A stretch of DNA of 64,000 nucleotides from Spirosoma endbachense (GTDB taxonomy: Bacteria > Bacteroidota > Bacteroidia > Cytophagales > Spirosomataceae): NCBI RefSeq assembly GCF_010233585.1, contig NZ_CP045997.1, positions 2,456,692 through 2,520,691 of the forward strand, given 5' to 3'. The position numbers and the translations under genes were made by a program. This document shows positions 43,245 to 52,168 of the stretch, piece by piece (within the stretch, counting starts at the first letter, position 1; each line of letters opens with the position of its first letter). Under the pieces are notes generated by a model. It had not been told where the DNA came from. It worked only from the letters and a program-made list of their open reading frames with translations, and made no database searches.

Positions 43245-44351
43245 TTATTTACTTCTGGCTTTATTAATAATAATATTCTTAAGGATAAGTAGCAGATAGC
43301 GCAAGTCGGTTACCAACGGTTTCTGTTCATATGCCTTCAGGTAAGCCAATTCAGAAGCTATAATTTCATCGAATGTTGCCGGTAGATCAGCGTAGAAAGG
43401 TGGCAGTAGACCCGGCTTGTGATTTCGCCTGACAACCTGTGCATGAGGGGGATATAAGCTAAAATAATGCTCACTAATAGGCCTCACTCCTACTAATTTA
43501 ATTGTTCCTTTCAGGAGGTTAAACACCATTGGCAGTTCGTCGATCCAATATTTTCGGATCAACCGCCCGCCTGTGCTCACTCTAAAGTCATTTCGGAACT
43601 TACCTCCATTATCAATCCCATTTGTTTTATAGAGGTATTCCTGCACGTACTCAGCATAAGGGTGCATGGAACGGAACTTGTAAACAGTGATGGGCTTGCC
43701 ATGCAGACCTACCCGTTCCATTCGAAATAAAACCCCTTCATTTGGCAACGGCTTAGACTGGCTTGGGTTATCCAACCAGTTAATTCTGGCAACAATTAGT
43801 GTTTCATGGTCTCCCTCCTGGATGGCAACAATATCAAACCCTTTATAAATAAGCCTGCCAATTATTTCTGCTTTCGAAATATCAACCGGAATTCTGAGTA
43901 GCCTGCCTATTTTTCTAAAACCGTTTAGTTTGGGCAGCACCCGCCTGAACAGGAAATGAATCGTGTAGTATAAAAGGAATAAGTGCGAAGGGTATTTTTG
44001 CTGAATATTGAATTTAATATTCTCTGCCGTTACGATTCGAAAAGCGAAATGACCGTCTCCGACAAGCAGTTGCCGGACTTTTTCAAAAACCTGATTTGGG
44101 TCATGTGCTTTCTGAAGTAGTTCATCAAGGTATATGCTTCCTATTTTTTGCTGGGTTTTATTCTGCCGAATATCCTCTATCTGGACACAGTGCCAAGGTG
44201 TCTGCTGCGCGATTTTTTGTAATAAGGCTGGTATTTTTTTATGTACCGATGACTGATCGGGAGAAATAAGCGCTGGTACTCTAAGCGAGTGTTGTGAAGT
44301 ATCCGACAAGTTCGGATACTCGCTCCGTAGAGATAGTCCACCAAAGTGCAT
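43245..44351 (-). CDS. Priming sugar transferase with methyltransferase-like N-terminus
   Basis: A 368-residue protein whose C-terminal 160 residues are the bacterial sugar transferase domain (PF02397): GKPITVYKFRSMHPYAEYVQ, GGKFRNDFRVSTGGRLIRKY then WIDELPMVFNLLKG, and LVGVRPISEHYFSLYPP. It would attach the first sugar-1-phosphate to undecaprenyl phosphate. The N-terminal region (LDELLQKAHDPNQVFEKVRQ, and SKAEIIGRLIYKGFDIVAI) resembles a degenerate methyltransferase fold and is standard in Bacteroidota versions. It lacks the five-helix membrane anchor of WcaJ types. Confidence 0.86.
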   Translation of the reverse strand: MHFGGLSLRSEYPNLSDTSQHSLRVPALISPDQSSVHKKIPALLQKIAQQTPWHCVQIEDIRQNKTQQKIGSIYLDELLQKAHDPNQVFEKVRQLLVGDGHFAFRIVTAENIKFNIQQKYPSHLFLLYYTIHFLFRRVLPKLNGFRKIGRLLRIPVDISKAEIIGRLIYKGFDIVAIQEGDHETLIVARINWLDNPSQSKPLPNEGVLFRMERVGLHGKPITVYKFRSMHPYAEYVQEYLYKTNGIDNGGKFRNDFRVSTGGRLIRKYWIDELPMVFNLLKGTIKLVGVRPISEHYFSLYPPHAQVVRRNHKPGLLPPFYADLPATFDEIIASELAYLKAYEQKPLVTDLRYLLLILKNIIINKARSK

Positions 44352-44421
44352 AATAGGGAGGGGTTGATCTATGTGCGGATAAGGTAACGGTAACGAAACG
44401 CCCTGTAGCTAATCATTCGGG

Positions 44422-45693
44422 TCAAAGTCGGATATCAACAACGCGTCTGTCGAAAATTGATTTTACATCAAAAAGTATCGATTTATCGTCTTTTTTTAAG
44501 CCGTTAATATCCAGTGTCAGGAACTGTTTATGCGCCACGGCCAATATGATTCCGTCGTATTGTTTTAAATCGATATCCGGAATCAATTCAATTCCATATT
44601 CCTCCTTCACATCCGACGCTAAAGCCCAGGGATCATATACATCCACATGGATACCGAAATCGGTAAGTTCATAATAGATGTCAACAACTTTTGTATTTCG
44701 GGTGTCAGGGCAATTTTCTTTAAACGTGATGCCTAAGATCAATACGCGGCTTAGTTGAATCTGCAGCCCATTGGAAATCAATCGCTTTAAAACTTTTTTA
44801 GCCACGAATATTCCCATGCCATCATTAATCAAACGCCCCGAAGCAATTACCTGTGGATAGTAACCCAGACTCTGCGCCTTGTAAACCAAATAATAAGGAT
44901 CAACACCGATGCAATGCCCTCCCACTAATCCGGGCTTGAATTTTAAAAAATTCCATTTGGTGCTGGCAGCATCCAGTACATCGTTCGTATCGATGCCCAT
45001 TCGGTCAAACATCAGCGCCAGTTCATTGACGAATGAAATGTTTATGTCACGCTGAGCATTTTCAATAGCTTTGGCGGCTTCTGCAACCTTTATTGATGGC
45101 GCTCTGTATGTACCGGCCTCTATGATTGAGCTGTACAATTGGTCAACAAACGTAGCCGTATCGGCCGTTGAACCAGACGTTATTTTAAGAATTTTTGTCA
45201 GCGTTCGTTCTTTATCGCCGGGGTTGATCCGTTCGGGAGAATAGCCACAGAAAAAATCCTGATTATAGACCAGATTGCTACATTTTTCCAGTACAGGTAC
45301 ACAATCTTCTTCTGTGCAACCCGGATACACTGTTGATTCGTAGATGACGAGATCGCCTTTTTTTAGCAGTTTTCCGACCACTGCTGAGGCTTTCAGTAAA
45401 TAACTTAAATCTGGCTTTTTAAAATTGTCAATCGGTGTAGGTACGGTAACGATATATACGTTACAGTTTTTTAAATCCTCAACCTCGTAGGTAAACGATA
45501 AGTGATGCGAGGCCACAATCTGATCCTGCCGAATCTCCAAGGTATGATCGTATCCTTCAGTTAGTTGTTTAATACGGTCTTTATTAATATCAAATCCTAT
45601 CACTGTATATTTTTTCCCGAACTCTACGGCTAACGGTAGTCCAACGTAACCTAATCCAACAATCGCGATTGCGGTTTCTTCTAATCTTTGCAT
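44422..45693 (-). CDS. wbpA: UDP-N-acetylhexosamine 6-dehydrogenase (WbpA/TviB type)
   Basis: A 423-residue nucleotide-sugar dehydrogenase. IAIVGLGYVGLPLAVEFGKK is the NAD-binding start, YESTVYPGCTEEDCVPVLEK is a TviB/WbpA signature, SPERINPGDKERTLTKILKI follows, and FKPGLVGGHCIGVDPYYL contains the catalytic Cys. It would oxidise UDP-GlcNAc to UDP-GlcNAcA, the first step for the WbpB-E-D pathway encoded downstream. UDP-GalNAc as substrate (WbpO/TviB) cannot be ruled out. It lies 52 bases after wzc in the transcript. Confidence 0.9.
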   Translation of the reverse strand: MQRLEETAIAIVGLGYVGLPLAVEFGKKYTVIGFDINKDRIKQLTEGYDHTLEIRQDQIVASHHLSFTYEVEDLKNCNVYIVTVPTPIDNFKKPDLSYLLKASAVVGKLLKKGDLVIYESTVYPGCTEEDCVPVLEKCSNLVYNQDFFCGYSPERINPGDKERTLTKILKITSGSTADTATFVDQLYSSIIEAGTYRAPSIKVAEAAKAIENAQRDINISFVNELALMFDRMGIDTNDVLDAASTKWNFLKFKPGLVGGHCIGVDPYYLVYKAQSLGYYPQVIASGRLINDGMGIFVAKKVLKRLISNGLQIQLSRVLILGITFKENCPDTRNTKVVDIYYELTDFGIHVDVYDPWALASDVKEEYGIELIPDIDLKQYDGIILAVAHKQFLTLDINGLKKDDKSILFDVKSIFDRRVVDIRL

Positions 45694-45745
45694 TCGCTTG
45701 ATGGAAGTCGTGGATAGTAGTTTGCTAAAGCGGAATGGTTGATAC

Positions 45746-48100
45746 TTATTTAGTTAATAAACGACTAATCCAGTTCTTTTTTCTTTCCTCGTCGTAGTAG
45801 TCTACTTTCCCGTACCCGTATCCGTAGGCATGGTCTGGCGAACTCTCAAGTTTAACGGCATTGAAAATGATGTTTATCGACTTAAATATTTTCTTTTTAT
45901 CTAAATCGCTTATCGTTTTCAAATGGAGTTTGGCCGTTGTCTTGTAGCGTACAACATAGAAACACACATCGGCTAAAGTTGCCAGAAGTGTTGCATCTGT
46001 GACTAACCCAACTGGCGGAGTATCAATTATTATATAATCAAATGAGTGACGAAGACCCTCGATCATCAGCTTGACCCGGCCATTTGCAATCAATTCAGAT
46101 GGATTAGGAGGAGTTGGGCCGCTGGGTATCACAAACAAATTATCAATGTCGGTACTCTGTATGATATCCGCAATGCCTAATCGCCCGATCAGGTAAGAGG
46201 ATATACCTGTTTTATTGCTGATTTTAAGGTAGCCCTGAATTTTGGGCTTTCGTAAGTCTAGTCCAAGAATGACAACCTTTTTATCCAGAAGAGCCAGTGA
46301 AGCGGCAAGATTTAGGGCTATGAAACTTTTACCTTCTCCGCTGGTCGACGAGGTGATCAAAACAGTTTTTCCTATTTCTTCCTGAGCGTCTAAAAATAGA
46401 TACTGCATATTTGAGCGAAGCATTCGAATTTGTTCGCTCATAAAACTGTGGCTCTTTGTATCGATTATTTCCCCCTTATCGTCTTTAGCTTTAAGGCTGA
46501 TTTCACTAAAGACCCGCATCCCGGTTTTTCGTTCAATTTCCCTTTTTGACCGAACCGTATTGGTAAACGTTTCTTTTAATGTGATCAGAGCAATCGGAAT
46601 CGCCAGGCCAAGTAAAAGGGCCATCAGGTAAATATTGCTCTTATTAGGTTTTACGGCCTCTCCTGTGGAGAATGGCGCATCGACGATCCGGCTATCAGTA
46701 ACGGTGGATGCATATGATATAGCTGTCTCTTCTCTGGTTTTAAGTAGCAGTAAATACAAATCTTCTTTAATGTTGGCCTGCCGCTTAATACCCACAAACT
46801 CTCTTTCTTTACGGGGTATGGTTGAAATAGCGCCTTCGAGACGGGTGTTCAGGTCAGTTAAACTCCTCTTTGTTACACTCAGACTCTGCTTCTGGTTAGC
46901 CAAATTTTCGCGGATAGCCTGTTTGACATTTCGCATCTGATTGTTAATCGTTTCCAGGTAGGGATTGCCTGGCTGAACCGTCTGGGCTAGCTTACTCCGT
47001 TCTATTTCTAACTGGGACAACTGCTCGATGTAAGATGTTAAAATGGGGTCTGTAATGCCCATCATGGTTGCCGGAGCGACAATGCCAACCTGCGTACTGT
47101 TCAGGTATTGCTCAACACCCTCCAATACTTTTATCTGAATAGCTAACTCATTCAGTTTGGCGTCATTATCTTCAACTTTACCTAAAAAAAGATTCGCTTC
47201 TGAACTTAAATCCGTAATGCCCTTTTTACGGCGATATTGTTCAACATTTTCCTCAACATCGCCTAATTCAGCCGTTACCAGTTTTAATCGTTCTTCAATA
47301 AAACGTAAGGTGTTGGTGGCTTCTCTATTTTTATCTTCTAAGGTCGCAAAGGCATATTCGTCCAGCAGCTTCGTCAATATATCCTTCCCTTTTTTAGGCA
47401 GGGAGGTTTCGAAACCTAATGAGATCAGGCTGCTTTCATAATTGAGAAGAGCTATTTGTAATTGACTGGTTAACGTATTGATGAGAATATCCCGATTCTG
47501 GAAAGTAATTCTTACCGGAACAGGGTAGCTATCACTCAGGCTATCTTTGTCAAAAACCCTAAACTTACCATATTGCGATTTCACTAACTGGCTGTATTCA
47601 AAGGTGCCCAGGCTATTCTGCTCCTGATCGAATAACTGATACTTTTTTCCGGGACCTACCTGAATATAGAGTGGATTGTTATAAGCGTAATCGGTTATTT
47701 CGGTAGCGTTCAGTCGAATTGGACTATTGGTATATAACTCTAAATCACGCGCTTTCCCTTCCGTCCAGTAAGAAACAATCAGATTAAGATTGTCAACTAC
47801 TTTGCCAATCAATGCTCTTGATTTCAATACCTCTATTTCATTTTCTACCAGTTTACTGGTGCCTTTCATATCTAATTTTTCGAGCACCTCGGTATTCATT
47901 TTTTTTTCATCCTTGATCAGCAGCGTTGCGCTAACCTGGTATATTGGTGTGAACCTTTTCAGATATACGTAAGCATAAGTGAAGCTAATGGCCAGTGCCA
48001 GCACAATCAAATACCAATACCGCAAATACTTGAAGACGTATCCCAGGATGTTTGTATCTTCTTCCTGTTCTTCTGCGAAGGCTTGTTCAGAGTTATTCAT
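45746..48100 (-). CDS. wzc: Polysaccharide co-polymerase with tyrosine autokinase domain (Wzc-like)
   Basis: A 784-residue inner-membrane protein. An N-terminal cytoplasmic segment and helix (LRYWYLIVLALAISFTYAYV) lead to a Wzz-like periplasmic domain, with coiled coil near residues 270-440, and a second helix at about 505-525 (SNIYLMALLLGLAIPIALIT). The cytoplasmic BY-kinase has Walker A TSSTSGEGKSFIALNLA (about residue 586), Walker A' VVILGLDLRKPK and Walker B YIIIDTPPVG. The C-terminal tyrosine cluster YGYGYGKVDYYDEE is the autophosphorylation tail. It controls chain length and export together with Wza. Confidence 0.94.
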   Translation of the reverse strand: MNNSEQAFAEEQEEDTNILGYVFKYLRYWYLIVLALAISFTYAYVYLKRFTPIYQVSATLLIKDEKKMNTEVLEKLDMKGTSKLVENEIEVLKSRALIGKVVDNLNLIVSYWTEGKARDLELYTNSPIRLNATEITDYAYNNPLYIQVGPGKKYQLFDQEQNSLGTFEYSQLVKSQYGKFRVFDKDSLSDSYPVPVRITFQNRDILINTLTSQLQIALLNYESSLISLGFETSLPKKGKDILTKLLDEYAFATLEDKNREATNTLRFIEERLKLVTAELGDVEENVEQYRRKKGITDLSSEANLFLGKVEDNDAKLNELAIQIKVLEGVEQYLNSTQVGIVAPATMMGITDPILTSYIEQLSQLEIERSKLAQTVQPGNPYLETINNQMRNVKQAIRENLANQKQSLSVTKRSLTDLNTRLEGAISTIPRKEREFVGIKRQANIKEDLYLLLLKTREETAISYASTVTDSRIVDAPFSTGEAVKPNKSNIYLMALLLGLAIPIALITLKETFTNTVRSKREIERKTGMRVFSEISLKAKDDKGEIIDTKSHSFMSEQIRMLRSNMQYLFLDAQEEIGKTVLITSSTSGEGKSFIALNLAASLALLDKKVVILGLDLRKPKIQGYLKISNKTGISSYLIGRLGIADIIQSTDIDNLFVIPSGPTPPNPSELIANGRVKLMIEGLRHSFDYIIIDTPPVGLVTDATLLATLADVCFYVVRYKTTAKLHLKTISDLDKKKIFKSINIIFNAVKLESSPDHAYGYGYGKVDYYDEERKKNWISRLLTK

Positions 48101-48133
48101 GAATTCTGTTTGCTTACGTAGAGAAATGACCTT

Positions 48134-49000
48134 CTACCTGGTTAGCAAATACACCAATGATATAAGTGTCGTTGCCAGACTTAAGTAAATAGGTGCCCGC
48201 TGTATAAATAGGCTGGGCTGTTGTTGAGGAGGTTGTGGTACAGGTAATGCTTTATCTTTTGTAGGTTCTACGTAAATGATATCGTCGTTCCTTATATAGA
48301 AATAGGGAGACATGAATACATCCCTATTTCGAAGGTTTACTAAGCCAATTTCCCGTTTGTTACCAACCGTTCGAATAACCCGAATACTGTCTCGTTTGCC
48401 GAACATGGTCAAATCGCCAGCTGCCGTAATTGCCTCTATTATAGTTGTTTGATCGTTCAATAGATTAAATATACCGGCATGGCCCACTTCCCCTAACACG
48501 GTGAATTTGTGATTCATAAACCGAATATTTACAGCCGGATCTTTAAGCGTTTTTTCAACAGCGTCTTTAACCTTTCCCTCCGCCTGCTGGATTGTCAGTC
48601 CGTCAAGTTTTTGCTTTCCAATGAGTGGTATCGATACGTTACCTAACGAATCTACCGGATAGCCCAGGGGTTGACTACTAGCTCCACCTGACTCACCACC
48701 AGGCGAAAAACTGGCTAGTGGCAATGAGCTTATGTTATAAAAATTCATAATCTCATTGGACTCTTTGTTCAGGCTACTAATGATTATCCCTAAAATATCT
48801 CCTTTTTGTATCGTTGATATTTTTGGAACAGCCATTTCTACATAGGCCGGAAACGTTAAGTCTTTACTTTGAAAATACTCTAATTGGGGGGGAGGAGGAG
48901 TGACTGGCTTAACTGTTGCACAGGACGCGAGAAGAAAAAACAGAACACTTATGGCAATGAATTTTTTTAGCCATTCACTGACAGTGCTTAGAGTACTCAT
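48134..49000 (-). CDS. wza: Polysaccharide export outer-membrane lipoprotein (Wza-like)
   Basis: A 288-residue lipoprotein with a signal peptide and lipobox LLASC (Cys near residue 27). The poly-export domain spans PKISTIQKGDILGIIISSLN to SIPLIGKQKLDGLTIQQAEG, and a SLBB-type domain follows (FTVLGEVGHAGIFNLLNDQT, TIIEAITAAGDLTMFGKRDS). It ends in a hydrophobic helix (YLSLATTLISLVYLLTR). It forms the exit channel for the polysaccharide in the outer membrane. It is the first gene of the locus, 33 bases before wzc, downstream of a 1 kb non-coding region. Confidence 0.93.
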   Translation of the reverse strand: MSTLSTVSEWLKKFIAISVLFFLLASCATVKPVTPPPPQLEYFQSKDLTFPAYVEMAVPKISTIQKGDILGIIISSLNKESNEIMNFYNISSLPLASFSPGGESGGASSQPLGYPVDSLGNVSIPLIGKQKLDGLTIQQAEGKVKDAVEKTLKDPAVNIRFMNHKFTVLGEVGHAGIFNLLNDQTTIIEAITAAGDLTMFGKRDSIRVIRTVGNKREIGLVNLRNRDVFMSPYFYIRNDDIIYVEPTKDKALPVPQPPQQQPSLFIQRAPIYLSLATTLISLVYLLTR

Positions 49001-49998
49001 AGGGGTTCAGAAATGCTTGGGAGCCTATTCCGTTAATGGAGCAGGATGAAGAAAAAACTACGGCTTCGCCCGTTCAGTCACATTTCTCGGATGGACCTGG
49101 CGTAAAAAACAGCCTTTGATTAATGAAATGGCAACATCAACTAAAAGCTCTAATCGTTAGTATAAACTAGAAACTTTAGTAGTTTCTAGAGTTGATCTAG
49201 AGCTTTGCTTACTTGCAAATAAAAGGTGATCTCACTCCACTTTCTTCAAGCATTCAGGCAACAAAATGAGCCACTCTACTTGTCATGGATCGACCTAATC
49301 GTCGCGGCTATTTACCAGAAACTTAACTTTAAGGGTAATTGTATTGATGTGAAAAAATAGCCCAACTCAATACTAGCACGATTCACTGTTGAGTAATTTG
49401 AAGAGCTGTCTTTGGCATTATCAAAGACATTTAATTAGGGAGCAATCAAAAAAATAAGTTGAGTATGACGAACCTTACAGCAACGTATTGTTAAGGTTGT
49501 ATGAATGCTAAATAACTAAATTTATATATGCGACAAAAAATCATTGTTTTATTATCGCATATATTTGGACATTTTAAAGGCTATAACTAACGAGTAATCT
49601 TCTGTTAATGTGTAACTTATGCCGCTCGCTAAGTAATCTATAGATTTTACGGGTTTAGTCTAGATTCACATCAAACGGTAAGATTCGTTCCATATCCTGT
49701 ACTGATAGTCAAGAAAATCAGCACCTATTCGTCGGTAAACTTCAGACGATTTCCGCTCATAAAGGCCAGCTTTTCCAGCTCTTTATTCAAAATGAGTGGT
49801 CGTTTGCTGTGGCCTACTTATCAGTGATTTCAAAAACAGCAAGCTACGGTGTCAGGTTATAAACGGCTGGCTATTATATGAATTATAGCCATTGGTAGGC
49901 TCCAAACGATCATTAACCCATTGATTAACAGAATGCCTTTACTTTATCAAAAAAAGCACTACTTTGTCTGATAATTTTTGTTAAACAAGGTATACAAT
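49001..49998. promoter_or_regulatory. 1 kb non-coding region upstream of the polysaccharide operon
   Basis: No convincing gene is seen. The region lies between divergent wza and yceI genes and should hold both promoters. It contains three perfect inverted repeats: CTAGAAAC / GTTTCTAG (49167-49189), GTCTTTG / CAAAGAC (49408-49428) and ATATATGCGA / TCGCATATAT (49524-49564). Minus-strand frames around 49640-49840 have a few dozen open codons with no recognised family. Confidence 0.45.
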
Positions 49999-50670
49999 AT
50001 GCAAAACAACCTGATTTTTAGTGCCGCCCTGGCAACACTATTTCTGACCGGCGATCTGCTTCCCGGCATTGGAGTTGACGAAGCTCCTGAAAAATCCACT
50101 ATTCGGCTGAGCCTTGCTAAAGCCATAACCTACTCCGTTGATCCCGCCCAAAGTACAATCAGCTGGAACGCAAAAAAAGTAACCGGAGAACATAATGGTG
50201 TTGTTAAAATGGCCAAAGGTCAACTCAACCTTGAGGGTAATAAACTCATTGGCGGCACCTTCGTTGCCGATATGAGCACCCTGCGCGACGTTGACAAGGG
50301 TGAGACGAATCCATTTAATGAAAAACTGGTCAATCACCTGCGGTCGGATGATTTCTTTGCCGTAGAAAAATACCCTACCTCAACCTTCAAAATAACCAGC
50401 GCCAAACCGATCGCCGGTGCCAAGCCCGGAGAGCCCAATTATACGATCGTTGGCGAACTGACCATGAAAGCAACGACTAAAACACAGACGTTTCCAGCCA
50501 CAATAAACCTGTCTGGCGATGTAGTACAGGCCACCGCCAAGTTTGCTGTCAATCGGCTTGATTACGATATAAAGTACCGGGCCGCCATAATTGGCACGGC
50601 TGCTGACAAGATTATTGATGATACATTTTCGCTGGATCTGAAGATTGTAGCCACAAAAGCGCCCCTCTAA
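49999..50670 (+). CDS. YceI family protein
   Basis: A 223-residue protein with an N-terminal hydrophobic signal-like segment. The YceI lipocalin-like domain follows: YSVDPAQSTISWNAKKVTGE, HNGVVKMAKGQLNLEGNKL, MSTLRDVDKG and HLRSDDFFAVEKYPTSTFKI are the family motifs. TIVGELTMKATTKTQTFPA and the end DDTFSLDLKIVA complete the barrel. Such proteins bind polyisoprenoid or other amphiphilic ligands in the periplasm. I placed the start at ATG 49999 (MQNNLIF) rather than the upstream TTG at 49978. It is probably a single gene. Confidence 0.9.
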   Translation: MQNNLIFSAALATLFLTGDLLPGIGVDEAPEKSTIRLSLAKAITYSVDPAQSTISWNAKKVTGEHNGVVKMAKGQLNLEGNKLIGGTFVADMSTLRDVDKGETNPFNEKLVNHLRSDDFFAVEKYPTSTFKITSAKPIAGAKPGEPNYTIVGELTMKATTKTQTFPATINLSGDVVQATAKFAVNRLDYDIKYRAAIIGTAADKIIDDTFSLDLKIVATKAPL

Positions 50671-50838
50671 TCCAGAATTCTGGCAAATTCTGGTTCGCCA
50701 GAGAAATTAAAACCGACTGGTTATTCCATTGCTTTGTGCGAAGAAGGAAAGCCTCTTGAATCACCCAAAATAGATCGCTGCTTATCCTGACAGGCTGGAA
50801 TTCATTAAAAGTTGAATAGACCCTTTTTACCAATAAAT

Positions 50839-51726
50839 ATGAACGAAATCAAAAAAGAGGACATCAAACAGGAAGTGTTTGATCTTTATGATGACTATGC
50901 TCACAACCGGCTCGACCGGCGTGACTTTATGCAAAAACTGTCTATTTATGCAGTGGGCGGGATTACCGTAGCGTCGCTGATGAGCTTTCTCATGCCTGAT
51001 TACCAGGGCGCTATCCAAATTAAAGCCGATGATCCGCGTTTAAAATCAGACTACGTCAACTATCCGTCGACAAAAGGTGGCGGAACGATCAAAGCCCTGG
51101 TATCGATGCCCGTAGACGCGAAAAAGAAACTCGGCGGCATTGTTGTGGTTCATGAAAACAGAGGGCTGAATCCGCACATTGCCGATGTCGCCAGACGAGC
51201 GGCTCTGGCCGGTTTTATTTCGATCGCACCAGATGCATTAACTCCGTTAGGCGGTTATCCGGGTACTGACGATGAGGGCCGTGCGCTGCAAAGTAAACGG
51301 GACCGGAATGAAATGCTGGAAGATTTTATTGCTGGCTATGATTATCTAAAAAGCCATAAAGATTGTAATGGCAAAGTGGGTGTTGTCGGTTTTTGTTTTG
51401 GCGGGTGGATTGCCAATATGATGGCTGTACGCATTCCCGATTTATCGGCATCTGTACCGTTCTATGGCGGTCAGCCAACGGGCGACGACGTTGCCAAAAT
51501 AAAGGCTCCTCTCCTATTACATTATGGAGAACTGGACAAAGGGGTCAATGCGGGTTGGCCAGCTTATGAAGCGGCATTGAAACAGAACAATAAGGAATAC
51601 ACGGCTTACGTATACCCGAATGCCAACCACGGCTTTCACAACGATACTACCCCGCGTTATGACAAGGCGGCTGCTGAACTTGCCTGGAAACGTACAATTG
51701 ACTTTTTCACTGCGAAATTGACGTAA
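50839..51726 (+). CDS. Dienelactone hydrolase family protein, possibly Tat-exported
   Basis: A 295-residue alpha/beta hydrolase of the dienelactone hydrolase family. The nucleophile is Cys in VGVVGFCFGGWIAN (about residue 189), and NANHGFHND near residue 265 carries the catalytic His. IVVVHENRGLNPHIADVARR is the conserved oxyanion-side block with Glu. The first 60 residues contain LDRRDFMQKLSIYAVGGITV, a twin-Arg followed by a hydrophobic stretch, suggesting Tat export, although the twin-Arg lies about 30 residues from the start. The ATG at 50839 is preferred to a TTG at 50812. Confidence 0.88.
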   Translation: MNEIKKEDIKQEVFDLYDDYAHNRLDRRDFMQKLSIYAVGGITVASLMSFLMPDYQGAIQIKADDPRLKSDYVNYPSTKGGGTIKALVSMPVDAKKKLGGIVVVHENRGLNPHIADVARRAALAGFISIAPDALTPLGGYPGTDDEGRALQSKRDRNEMLEDFIAGYDYLKSHKDCNGKVGVVGFCFGGWIANMMAVRIPDLSASVPFYGGQPTGDDVAKIKAPLLLHYGELDKGVNAGWPAYEAALKQNNKEYTAYVYPNANHGFHNDTTPRYDKAAAELAWKRTIDFFTAKLT

Positions 51727-51777
51727 GGGTTTAAGGGATTTAAACTAACCAGCAGTTGCTAAATCAGGCTTCTAACT

Positions 51778-51818
51778 GCCATTCATAGCATGAAAAGGTG
51801 AATCAAGCTATGAATGGC
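51778..51818. repeat. 12-bp-arm hairpin after the hydrolase gene
   Basis: Perfect arms GCCATTCATAGC (51778-51789) and GCTATGAATGGC (51807-51818) with a 17-base loop, beginning 51 bases after the hydrolase stop. No T-run follows. It lies 30 bases before the larger palindrome at 51848 and may be part of the same transcript-end structure. Confidence 0.5.
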
Positions 51819-51847
51819 GGTAATCAAGTCGCTACTGTATTTTTTCC

Positions 51848-51910
51848 AGGCCATTCGCTTCGAGCCGTGACACGGTTTAAAACCGTGTCACGGCTCGAAG
51901 CGAATGGCCT
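51848..51910 (+). terminator. 63-base near-perfect palindrome, terminator-like
   Basis: Perfect 31-base arms (51848-51878 and 51880-51910) meet around a single A at 51879. As RNA this makes a stem of almost 30 base pairs, followed on the plus strand by ATTTTTA. It is 120 bases after the hydrolase stop. The stem is far longer than a usual terminator, so a mobile palindromic repeat is an alternative. The rest of the 51727-52168 gap holds nothing else recognisable apart from the hairpin at 51778 and the operator at 52144. Confidence 0.5.
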
Positions 51911-52143
51911 ATTTTTACCATAACGCGTTCTTTTTAGAACCCATCACCTTCTTGAGCTAGCCCCGCTGAAGTCAGCGTCTGATCATGCCGGAAGGGACGT
52001 TAATCAGTCCATAAGCATTACATAAACCGAGCCGAAGCGTAACGTTGCCAGAACTTATCCAAACCAGTGTTCCGCCTGGTGACCGTAGCGAGTTTTTTAT
52101 TAATAATGCTGGTACCTATTGCATATCTGCAATTGACGCGTTT

Positions 52144-52160
52144 ACTTTGTAATTCAAAGT
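52144..52160 (+). promoter_or_regulatory. Palindromic operator, copy 1
   Basis: ACTTTGTAATTCAAAGT: perfect 6-base arms with a 5-base centre, followed by GCTTTTAA. It ends 8 bases before the ATG of the membrane protein gene at 52169. The left arm overlaps a TTACTTTG sequence that could serve as the -7 promoter box, so binding would block transcription. The same element occurs at 53284 and 55091. Confidence 0.65.
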
Positions 52161-52168
52161 GCTTTTAA

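Noticed and set aside
49640..49840. Minus-strand open stretch in the 1 kb gap
   Set aside because: A few dozen codons with no start context and no recognisable family; not enough to call a gene or relic.
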